In this document: positions 17,591 through 24,560 of the stretch, piece by piece
Numbering within the stretch: position 1 is the stretch's first letter
Layout of the letters: every line of letters starts with the position of its first letter
NCBI RefSeq assembly: GCF_016616095.2
Contig: NZ_CP067089.2
Location: 1,426,001 to 1,490,000 of the forward strand
DNA length: 64,000 nucleotides
Direction of reading: 5' to 3'
Origin: Breznakiella homolactica
GTDB taxonomy: Bacteria; Spirochaetota; Spirochaetia; Treponematales; Breznakiellaceae
Position numbers and translations under genes: made by a program
Notes under the pieces: model-generated
Seen by the model: only the letters and a program-made list of their open reading frames with translations
Told to the model about the DNA's origin: nothing
The model's database searches: none

Positions 17591-18417
17591 TGAACGGGTT
17601 TCTCCGGGTAGCACGCTTCCATGCCGCAGAGTTCCAGACCGAAGGAAGATGCCCAGCCGGACCAGGCCGGTTCCAGCGGCTGCGGTCCGGTGACGAGAAG
17701 AATATTCCGCGGGACATGATCCTGCGGCGCGGCGCGGTTACTCTCCGCCAGGAGCGTTTCAGCCCGGCGGGATACACCTTCCACGGAATCGTATACCGTC
17801 ATGCCCGGTTCCGCCGACGCCCTGAATTCATCCGCTAAAAAGAGAAAATGGGTGCAGCCCAGCACAATGCCGTCAACTTCGGCCCGGGCGAATTCTTCGA
17901 TATAAGGACGGACTGCCTGTTTCCGCTGTTCCGGATCAGCGCCGGCATAGGAGTGCTCCACAAATTCCACCAGATCCGGAGCGGCAATCCCGGTTACGCG
18001 GCAGCCGGGGCCGTATTGCCGGGCGAGTTCCGCGATATAGGGATCCTCAATGGTTCTGTTCGTACCCAGCACCCCGACGGACCGGGTCCGGCTCTGGAGA
18101 ACCGCCGGTTTAACCGCGGGCACGGTCCCCACAAAGGGAATGTCCGGAAAACGCTTCCGCAGGGGTTCCAGGGCGGATACGGCGGCGGTGTTGCAGGCAA
18201 GCACTATGAGTTTTGGGGCAAAACAATCCACCAGACGGCCCGTCAGTTCCGTCAGGAGTTCAATAAGAACGTTCCGATCCTTGGGACCATAGGGAAAATT
18301 TGCCCGGTCCGCGGTGTATACCAGGGACTCAGCGGGGTTTCTGGAACGGAAATGGCGGCAGTACGGAAGCCCGCCGATGCCGGAATCAATAAACAGTATA
18401 GGATCGGTATTCATCAT
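17587..18417 (-). CDS. murI: Glutamate racemase
   Basis: 276 residues. Family motifs are FIDSGIGGLPYCRHF (N-terminus; usually FDSGVGG), LACNTAAVSALEPLR with the first catalytic Cys (about residue 75), and IVLGCTHFLFL with the second Cys (about 187). FVGTVPAVKPA and TNRTIED correspond to the usual G-x-x-PA and T-x-x-T loops. It makes D-glutamate for peptidoglycan. Starts overlap on both sides (ATGA), so it is coupled to the zinc-ribbon gene and rsgA. Confidence 0.93.
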   Translation of the reverse strand: MMNTDPILFIDSGIGGLPYCRHFRSRNPAESLVYTADRANFPYGPKDRNVLIELLTELTGRLVDCFAPKLIVLACNTAAVSALEPLRKRFPDIPFVGTVPAVKPAVLQSRTRSVGVLGTNRTIEDPYIAELARQYGPGCRVTGIAAPDLVEFVEHSYAGADPEQRKQAVRPYIEEFARAEVDGIVLGCTHFLFLADEFRASAEPGMTVYDSVEGVSRRAETLLAESNRAAPQDHVPRNILLVTGPQPLEPAWSGWASSFGLELCGMEACYPEKPVQ

Positions 18418-18701
18418 TTAAAAAGATCTTCAAAGGCCGTCTTTGCCGAAGACGCGGCATCCCGGGCGGCCTTTTCCCCGGTACCGGCGGACCGCAGCGC
18501 GGGACTGAGGGAAAACCAGTCGCAGAAATTCGCCCGATCTTTGTCCTGGGGTATTTCACCATGGGATTCGGAACAGCCGCCGCCGGAAATATAAAACCGG
18601 CAGTTCCGGCAGCACCGCAGATCCTTTCCGCAGTCCGCACACCGTAAGGAGCGTCCTATTGGTTCGGGATCTGTAACGGGAGAGCCGCAGTACCAGCACA
18701 T
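18414..18701 (-). CDS. Small zinc-ribbon protein
   Basis: 95 residues from ATG 18701, the only usable start; the frame upstream of it is repeat sequence. The N-terminal half has cysteine pairs MCWYCGSP, CADCGKDLRCCRNCRFY and GGCSESHG, enough for one or two zinc ribbons, ending NFCDWF. The C-terminal half is Ala/Ser-rich and charged. Similar short proteins occur in spirochaetes without known function. It heads the operon with murI, rsgA and mutS2, with its TGA overlapping the murI ATG. A repeat element ends about 23 bp upstream of its start. Confidence 0.75.
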   Translation of the reverse strand: MCWYCGSPVTDPEPIGRSLRCADCGKDLRCCRNCRFYISGGGCSESHGEIPQDKDRANFCDWFSLSPALRSAGTGEKAARDAASSAKTAFEDLFK

Positions 18702-18723
18702 ACCTGTATCATAACCCAGCCCC

Positions 18724-18960
18724 CGGACTCCTGGCAAGGGATAGGGAAGTACAGGGGCTTTCAGGCTGGAAGCACCCGGTGGATACCGGTGCCGCGGGGC
18801 CTGCCACGGGAAAGCGGGACAGGCTCCTCGTCGGCCTGCGGCCTCGAAAGTCGCTCTGTCCCGCTTTCCCGTGACACCCGGCGTTACCATTACGCCCGGG
18901 GGCTTCCGGCATAACCGGCTCTGTGCTTCCTGTTTTGGGGGCTCGGTATTGGAGGACGGG
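18724..18960 (+). repeat. Palindromic element, family 1 type II (copy G)
   Basis: The 17-bp perfect stem CACGGGAAAGCGGGACA (18805-18821) pairs with 18857-18873 around the conserved loop GGCCTGCGGCCTCGAAAGTC. Flanks GCGGGGCCT and ACCCGGCGTTACC are as in B and C. The outer arms are GGCTGGAAGCACCCGG and GCCCGGGGGCTTCCGGC, with paired changes relative to the other copies. The stem sequence is unlike any other copy. Confidence 0.78.
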
Positions 18961-19132
18961 TCTGCTTAGGGCAAAGCGCCTGAACCGGGGTATGGTTCAC
19001 CGTTATCCAGCCCCGGTAATGGCAGCCGCCTCAGCAAACGGCCACCTCACCACCCAGAAACATCCTCCATCACCGGGTAATCCCGCCAAAGCAGGGTGCC
19101 GGCATTATGGCCGGTAAGGCGACCGCACCGAA

Positions 19133-19312
19133 GAACCAGAAGCGGGGGTGGCGGAAAACCGAAGGTTTGGAACCAGGGGGAGCAGCCCTCTTGAAAGGGC
19201 AGCATAGAGCCGGTTGAGCCGGAAAGCACCCGCCGTAATGGGTAGCGCCGGGTGTCGGAGTACCTGTATACACGGGTGCTTTCCGGCTTGTCAGACTCTG
19301 TGCTCCCCCTCA
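19133..19312 (-). repeat. Palindromic element, family 1 type II (copy H), core hairpin lost
   Basis: Begins AGAACCAGAAGCGGGGGTGG and ends GACTCTGTGCTCCCCCTC as in copy J, with the same middle block (GAGCCGGTTGAGCCGGAAAG). At GTGTCGGAG it jumps straight to TACCTGTA, so the whole core hairpin and loop are missing. The interval 18961-19132 holds flank-like sequence and no gene. The pentapeptide-repeat gene starts 50 bp downstream. Confidence 0.7.
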
Positions 19313-19361
19313 TACCCTGTGCCCCCTTGCGCAAGCGAATCCGGAGACATATTATTAGGGT

Positions 19362-19949
19362 ATGTTTACCAATGTGCCCTGTGCCGCGGGATGCGGAAGG
19401 CCGGCGATATCCGGTTCCAATACCTGCGCGGTCCATACCGCGAACCGGGAAGCTGAAGCCGAAAGGATCATCACCGAGATTCAGCAGTTTGGTACGATCA
19501 AGGATCTCAGTGCTCCGGGGCTTTTTTTTGAGGGAGTTGATTTCTCAAACCGCCGTTTTTTTGGATGCAATTTTAACAATGCCAATTTTTCCCGGTGCCT
19601 TTTTACCCGTTCGTTTATGAGGATGTGTTTTTTTGATTTTTCATCGTTCCTGGAATGTGATTTCTCCTCCTGTGACCTGCAGTTTGTCTCCTTTGGGGGA
19701 ACAAAAATCCAGGACTGCACCTTTGAAGGTTCGGAGCTGGTACACCTCAATTACTGCGGCGCAACCATTGAACACGCAACGTTCAATAATTCAAATCTGT
19801 ATAACAGCCGGTTTATTGACGCGAATATAACCCATTCCGATTTTATAGACTGCAATGTAAAAAAGACCTTTTTTATTAAAGCCCGGCAGGAAGGGGTTTC
19901 CTTTAAATCCTCAAACACCGCCGAAGCGGTGTTTGAGCTGGAGGAATAG
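19362..19949 (+). CDS. Pentapeptide-repeat protein
   Basis: 195 residues. The first 25 carry four Cys/His residues (VPCAAGCGRPAISGSNTCAV...H), a possible small zinc site. From about residue 55 to 185 it consists of A(D/N)LxF-type pentapeptides read every five residues (e.g. VDFSNRRFFGCNFNNANFSR), folding as a right-handed quadrilateral beta helix. Such proteins are often structural or mimic DNA; nothing identifies a target here. The ribosome site is weak (AGGG close to the ATG). The next gene's ATG directly follows its stop, so the two are cotranscribed. Confidence 0.85.
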   Translation: MFTNVPCAAGCGRPAISGSNTCAVHTANREAEAERIITEIQQFGTIKDLSAPGLFFEGVDFSNRRFFGCNFNNANFSRCLFTRSFMRMCFFDFSSFLECDFSSCDLQFVSFGGTKIQDCTFEGSELVHLNYCGATIEHATFNNSNLYNSRFIDANITHSDFIDCNVKKTFFIKARQEGVSFKSSNTAEAVFELEE

Positions 19950-20591
19950 ATGAAGCTGTTTTTTCATTACTGTCTGGCGGGATTCAGCAACTGCTACCTT
20001 CTGGGAACGGATTTTTCCGGGGATGGAACCGGCAGCGGTGATCTCCGGGAAGCTCTGATTGTTGATCCCGGATGCATGGATGATCAGATAGTGAGTTTTA
20101 TAGAAGACAATGACTACGCCCTGAGGGGGGTTCTGATAACCCATGACCATCTTAACCACGTCCACGGGCTGCGGACTTTAAAGAAGATATACAATGCCGA
20201 TATTTACGCGGTTAACCATATAATTTCCGAATACCGGACCGTCCGGGTAAAGGACGGTGGAAAACTGACCATAGGGCCTTTCAAAGTTGAGGTGATTACG
20301 GTCCCCGGCCATTCCTCGGATTCCGCGGTTTTCAAAATCAGCCACATGCTGTTTACCGGAGACGCCCTGAGCGCCGGCCTGGTGGGGACCACCGCCAGTT
20401 CCTACGGAGCGTCCGTACAGATGACCGCCCTGCGGAGCAAAATCCTTTCGCTTCCCGGTGATTTTACGGTTCTGCCCGGCCACGGTCCGCCCACAACCCT
20501 GGAAACGGAACGCCGCTACAATGTGGGCATCAATGCGTACGAACAGAGTAAAAGCAAAAAATCCCAGATTGTCTACAGCGACATCTGGTAA
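19950..20591 (+). CDS. Metallo-beta-lactamase-fold hydrolase
   Basis: 213 residues, starting immediately after the upstream TAG. MBL motifs are LITHDHLNHVHGL (about residue 70), VPGHSSDSAVF (about 125), LFTGDALS (about 142) and VLPGHGPPT (about 180). The usual HxHxDH is HDHLNH, with Asn replacing the Asp metal ligand. The rest of the glyoxalase-II-like set is intact, so it may bind one metal or use a different ion. A hydrolase of small thioesters or similar is the family expectation; the substrate is unknown. Its 3' end overlaps the convergent lipoprotein gene by 19 bp. Confidence 0.8.
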   Translation: MKLFFHYCLAGFSNCYLLGTDFSGDGTGSGDLREALIVDPGCMDDQIVSFIEDNDYALRGVLITHDHLNHVHGLRTLKKIYNADIYAVNHIISEYRTVRVKDGGKLTIGPFKVEVITVPGHSSDSAVFKISHMLFTGDALSAGLVGTTASSYGASVQMTALRSKILSLPGDFTVLPGHGPPTTLETERRYNVGINAYEQSKSKKSQIVYSDIW

Positions 20592-22342
20592 ACCCGCCAG
20601 ACCCTTCCCGCGGTCAGGCCGTACCGGCTCCGGACGAAACCCGAAAACGCTTCCGCTTCCCGGGTAAACAGGTCACCCAGCAGGGGCCAGGTTCCGCTTT
20701 CCTCATCCTTTTCGGGAAGCGCCCCGGAACGCCGGGGATCGTTTTCGAGCCTGGAGGCAATGGTTTTTCCGAAGTACTGGCCCGCCCGGGAAACGGGCTG
20801 CTGGAGGCAGTACGCCATGAGTTCATTCATCATAAGATAGGTATCCGCCGTATCGTACCGGTTGTAGTCGAAATACGCTGAAATAAACCGCCGGGCCGCG
20901 GGATCGAGCCGTTCCCACCGGTCCAGGGAAAAATCCCGGAAATCTTCCTTAATGAAAAAGATGCCGTGAAAGGATTCGTGGACCATAAAAAGGGACCTCA
21001 GGTAGCCCTCGGACTGCCGCGAGATTGATACCACCGCCCCGGTTCCCGGGGTGATGCCGTTGTCCCGTCCTTTTAAAAGTATCCCCCGCTCCAGGAGAAT
21101 CTGCTCCAGTTCCCGTTCCTCCCGGTTAAGGGGAAAGCCGGTTCTCCGGGCTTCCTCAAAGAACCGGGCCAGGTCTTCTGCCCGGTAATCGTGGGCGTTC
21201 CAGCCATGGAGGTGCGCGATTTCGCTGTCGGGGGCGAGCCTGCCCCGGAAGCCCGCCTTTTCAACGAAAAACGCCAGGCGTTTAAAAAGCAGGTCCTGGA
21301 CAGCGTAGTCGGCGGTATCGAATATGATGACCTCCGGAAACCGGTCCCACTGGAACAGCTCATACCGCGGGTCCCGCCAGGCGGACTCCGGATAATACAG
21401 GATTATTCCGGGATCGGCGATGACCGGCTCCCCGGGGAACACCCTTTGCCCGCCGGGCCGCACTTCCAGGGAATCGATCCCCCCTGCCCCGGAATACTTC
21501 ACCGGGAAAGGATTTTCCGGCAGGGCTCCCGGCGGTATGGTCAGGAATTCGGCGGCGCCGCCGATGATGGGCGAATAATCGTACCGGCCCGTACCGGCGG
21601 TGAGCGCGGCCCTGGCGCTGATTCCCGACAGGGAAATTTCCACGGGAATTCCGGTGCGGTAATCCGCCGGAGGATTAACCGTAACGGCGGTTTCGGTCCC
21701 CGCTGTTTCGGCGGAAACAAACGGGGTCGCGTGGAGGTTGTCCCCGTCCCGGAAAAAGCCGAACCACCGGTCCTGCAGTTCCAGGGATTTCAGCTCAAAG
21801 ATAAGTTCCGGCTTTTCTTCGGCTCCGGATTCCCCGGTGCCATCCTTTTTCTCAAGGCCGAGGGTAATGCCGGCCAAATCCCGGACCGTTAGGGGTACCG
21901 CGTACCGCATCAGGCGGAATGTGCCATCCATACCGAGAAAGGCACCGGAAAGCGGAAGCGCCCAGGCGGTATCCCCGTCTATCCGGAGTACAACGAAATA
22001 ATCCGATTCCCACCGGGAGACGGCGGCGCCATCGGCAGCCGGGGTTCCGTCGGGTACGGTCAGTGAATATACAATTTCCAGGGACTGGTCCTCCGGGACC
22101 GCCGCAGCCGGTTCCAGGGTATAGGTCAGAACAGCGGGTTCGGAAAACCGGATGACTCCTTCCAGGGCATCCTTTGAATGGGCGTAGAGTACACTTCCGC
22201 TGCCGGCCAGAGGGATCGCCGCGGCTTTTTTATAGGAACACGAAAAGAAAGATAAAAAAACCAGCGCTGCGATAAAACACATCCGCAGCGGAAACGACTG
22301 TCCTCCGGGAAAAACTTCGGAGGGGAGACCTTTTTTTTTCAT
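20573..22342 (-). CDS. Putative zinc-metalloprotease-like lipoprotein
   Basis: 589 residues from ATG 22342 (MKKKGLPS); the longer frame was rejected. A basic N-terminus and hydrophobic stretch end in LSFFSCS, a spirochaete lipobox, so the protein is probably lipid-anchored outside the inner membrane. The first 300 residues are beta-rich. At about residue 440, MVHESFHGIFF provides an HExxH zincin motif, and MNELMAYCLQQP about 60 residues later supplies a plausible third ligand Glu, a gluzincin-like layout. I do not recognise a named family; it looks spirochaete-specific. It lies 16 bp downstream of the DUF4037 gene on the same strand. Confidence 0.7.
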   Translation of the reverse strand: MKKKGLPSEVFPGGQSFPLRMCFIAALVFLSFFSCSYKKAAAIPLAGSGSVLYAHSKDALEGVIRFSEPAVLTYTLEPAAAVPEDQSLEIVYSLTVPDGTPAADGAAVSRWESDYFVVLRIDGDTAWALPLSGAFLGMDGTFRLMRYAVPLTVRDLAGITLGLEKKDGTGESGAEEKPELIFELKSLELQDRWFGFFRDGDNLHATPFVSAETAGTETAVTVNPPADYRTGIPVEISLSGISARAALTAGTGRYDYSPIIGGAAEFLTIPPGALPENPFPVKYSGAGGIDSLEVRPGGQRVFPGEPVIADPGIILYYPESAWRDPRYELFQWDRFPEVIIFDTADYAVQDLLFKRLAFFVEKAGFRGRLAPDSEIAHLHGWNAHDYRAEDLARFFEEARRTGFPLNREERELEQILLERGILLKGRDNGITPGTGAVVSISRQSEGYLRSLFMVHESFHGIFFIKEDFRDFSLDRWERLDPAARRFISAYFDYNRYDTADTYLMMNELMAYCLQQPVSRAGQYFGKTIASRLENDPRRSGALPEKDEESGTWPLLGDLFTREAEAFSGFVRSRYGLTAGRVWRVYQMSL

Positions 22343-22358
22343 TGCGACTCCAGGATTT

Positions 22359-23138
22359 TTAAAGGCCCACGATACTCCGGGCAATAAGCTGGGCAAGGTT
22401 GTATTTCCGCTCTATAGTCATCTCGGCGTCATTCCTGAGAAAACTTTCCAGCCGGGCGGCGAAGGCTTCCGGCAGCACGGGAAGATCCAGTACCTGTTTA
22501 TAGTATGCGCGGTGGGACGGTTCAAAACAACGGTTTATGCAGAAAAGCGTAAGGCACGCGTTTTTTATGAATCCCGATGATGAAATCAGGTAATGGAAGT
22601 CATCCTCCTGGATGAACGCCGCCCCCAGATCGCTCAGGAAGTGTTCCATTCTGGACTGACTCGCGCCCCGCATCTGCTGCCAGAATTCCGGACTCAGTTT
22701 TGCCAGGCGCTCCCGGATTCCGGCCATCCAATTGTTCCTGCAGAAAAGGACTTCCCCTTTGGCAAGGCGGTAATACCCGTAGGTTCCCGAGTCTTTTATA
22801 AACCAGATACGGCCAAGATCCGTATCGGCGATGGATACAAATTCATTTATTGTCTGGGTTGATTTATATTCCAGACGGACCGGTACATCACCTATAAGGA
22901 AACGGTCTTTGCTGCCAAAATGGGATGTTTCAAAAGCAAGAATATCAGTCCCGAACTGGCTGTACCGCTCTTCGGAACCGGGAATCGTATCGGTATAATA
23001 CACATCCATAATGAGCGCAAAATACGGATCCAGCGTATCCGGCAGAGCTGCTTCGTTGAGGGCGACACATTCTACCCCGGGCCACCCCGAAAAAATCTCC
23101 GAAAAACGGTCTACAAGCAGCTTAGTCTTATATTTCAT
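22359..23138 (-). CDS. DUF4037 nucleotidyltransferase-like protein
   Basis: 259 residues from the second of two adjacent ATGs (23138), which best fits the AGGA site; ATG 23141 is an alternative. The N-terminal part (KLLVDRFSEIFSGWPGVECV, DPYFALIMDVYYTDTIP) and the later FIKDSGTYGYYRLAKGEVLF match the DUF4037 pattern, a domain related to nucleotidyltransferases. The classic GSxxxG...DxD catalytic pattern is weak (SYFALIMDVY only), so activity is uncertain. It precedes the lipoprotein gene and is divergent from the gene at 23262. Confidence 0.7.
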   Translation of the reverse strand: MKYKTKLLVDRFSEIFSGWPGVECVALNEAALPDTLDPYFALIMDVYYTDTIPGSEERYSQFGTDILAFETSHFGSKDRFLIGDVPVRLEYKSTQTINEFVSIADTDLGRIWFIKDSGTYGYYRLAKGEVLFCRNNWMAGIRERLAKLSPEFWQQMRGASQSRMEHFLSDLGAAFIQEDDFHYLISSSGFIKNACLTLFCINRCFEPSHRAYYKQVLDLPVLPEAFAARLESFLRNDAEMTIERKYNLAQLIARSIVGL

Positions 23139-23261
23139 CATGCTTCCTTTGTATACTAGTAAGGGTGTATAGTTACGGTCCGGAGAAAGTATAGCATGAA
23201 AGGCATTTCTTGAAAACATGAATAAACAGGGCACCCGGATTATAACAGCCGGCAAAGAAAC

Positions 23262-23804
23262 ATGAATGAGTCTTGCGCATCACCGGTCAGATTGATTGTT
23301 CTCATCCCCCACCGGGATACCCGGATTCTGCTCCGCGGATACAAGGAAGGTTTTTTCCGGCGGGGATTCCACGGGGTTTACTCATTTCCCCTGGTATCGC
23401 CCCTGGCGGCAGTGCGGGAGCCACTGCCCTTCAGTGTTCTGAAAGAGACGGCGCAGGCCCTCCGTGTCCGGATCAATGGCGGAGATCCCCAGGGGAAAAT
23501 ACACAGCGGTCCCTGGGCATCCCTGGATATTCCCGGCCTCCCGGTTCTGTCCGGTCCGTCACTGGACCTGCCCCTCCGGGAATTCAGCTGTCCTGAGATG
23601 GTTTCCCCATGTTCGCCCTCTATCCTGGGATTTTTATTTTACCGGGAAAAACCCGGAACCTACCCCGGTATACCGGATTTTTCATTCCGGGCAGCCGCCC
23701 TGGCCAATATGGCAGTCATACCCCTGGGTTCCGGTTCCGGAGACTTTTCCTTTGCCTGGGAAATCGGCAGGCTCCAGTGGCTCCCCCCGGGAGGCCGGCG
23801 GTGA
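23262..23804 (+). CDS. Hypothetical protein
   Basis: 180 residues; not recognised. The N-terminus (PVRLIVLIPHRDTRILLRGY) is a hydrophobic strand followed by basic residues. The protein is rich in Pro, Gly and aromatics (REKPGTYPGIPDFSFRAAAL) and has no signal peptide or evident catalytic motif. The ribosome site before ATG 23262 is poor (AAAGAAAC). It is probably real because the DUF167 gene starts with GTG inside its stop codon (GTGA), indicating translational coupling. Confidence 0.6.
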   Translation: MNESCASPVRLIVLIPHRDTRILLRGYKEGFFRRGFHGVYSFPLVSPLAAVREPLPFSVLKETAQALRVRINGGDPQGKIHSGPWASLDIPGLPVLSGPSLDLPLREFSCPEMVSPCSPSILGFLFYREKPGTYPGIPDFSFRAAALANMAVIPLGSGSGDFSFAWEIGRLQWLPPGGRR

Positions 23805-24112
23805 CCGGATGTTTGAGGGAATCAGGGGAGTCGGTGTTCCTCGATATTAAGGTTGTTCCGGGTTCTTCGAAATCCTGCGTAGCGGGAATCCAGGAAAACC
23901 GCCTCAGGATAAAAATAGCTGCCGCCCCTGAGGACGGAAAAGCCAATGGTGAACTCCGGAATTTCCTGGCGAAAATGCTGGGAATCCCGAAAAAGGATAT
24001 AACCATCCGGTCCGGGGAAAAATCCCGGCTGAAGACCCTGGAACTGCCCGGAGAACACGGAGAAAAGCTGCGGACCTTTCTCGCCGGCCTCTCCGGGACA
24101 ACCGCGGTATAA
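23801..24112 (+). CDS. DUF167/YggU-family protein
   Basis: 103 residues from GTG 23801 (GGGAGG upstream), overlapping the previous stop. The family signature is complete: LDIKVVPGSSKSCVAGIQEN, LRIKIAAAPEDGKANGELRN, and LGIPKKDITIRSGEKSRLKT, the lysine-rich loop after the ANxxL helix. The protein is small, cytoplasmic and of unknown biochemical role, and is widely conserved. Residues after the canonical end (LRTFLAGL) form a short helix. Confidence 0.85.
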   Translation: MTGCLRESGESVFLDIKVVPGSSKSCVAGIQENRLRIKIAAAPEDGKANGELRNFLAKMLGIPKKDITIRSGEKSRLKTLELPGEHGEKLRTFLAGLSGTTAV

Positions 24113-24275
24113 AAACCTGGTGCCCCTATCAAAGGCGGAACACGCGTTGCCCGCGAAGATCGGCATCGAACCGGCTAAACCGGAAAGTGTCTATACCTAA
24201 CGGTAGGTATCATAAAAAATGCATTCCTATTGGGAATGGCGGCTAACGAGGGAAAACAGATGCAGCCGCTCCCAG

Positions 24276-24500
24276 GAACCAGAAGCGGGGGTGGCGTAAG
24301 ACTTGCTTCCCCTGGCGGCACGCCTTGATGGCGCGGCAAGGCTGGAGCCAGGGGGAGCAGCCCTCCCGCGCAGGGCAGTACAGAGCCGGTTGAGCCGGAA
24401 ATGACCCGGCGTTACCGTTACGGCCGGGTCATTTCCGGCTTGTCAGACCAAGCGCTCCCCCTCATCCATACTTCTGTACTGAGAGTTGCTTATACGACAG
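24276..24500. repeat. Palindromic element, family 1 type II (copy I), core hairpin absent
   Basis: Starts ACCAGAAGCGGGGGTGG, continues with the tail block (AAGACTTGC...GGCAAGGCTGG) and GGGGGAGCAGCCCTC, and ends GCTCCCCCTC. The outer stem here is CCGGAAATGACCCGG with CCGGGTCATTTCCGG, where other copies have AAGCAC/GTGCTT: both arms changed together. Only a ten-base loop remains inside. A type I fragment (CCATACTTCTGTACTGAG) follows at 24465. Nothing gene-like is seen in 24113-24275. Confidence 0.7.
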
Positions 24501-24560
24501 GCATCCTGCCTTTATCCCCGGCGATTCCGGTGGTATAATTCATTGAAGAGGTAGGGATGA

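Noticed and set aside
20573..20667. Overlap of the convergent MBL and lipoprotein genes as a sign of a frameshift
   Set aside because: Both C-termini read naturally and the overlap is only 19 bp, which is common for convergent genes.
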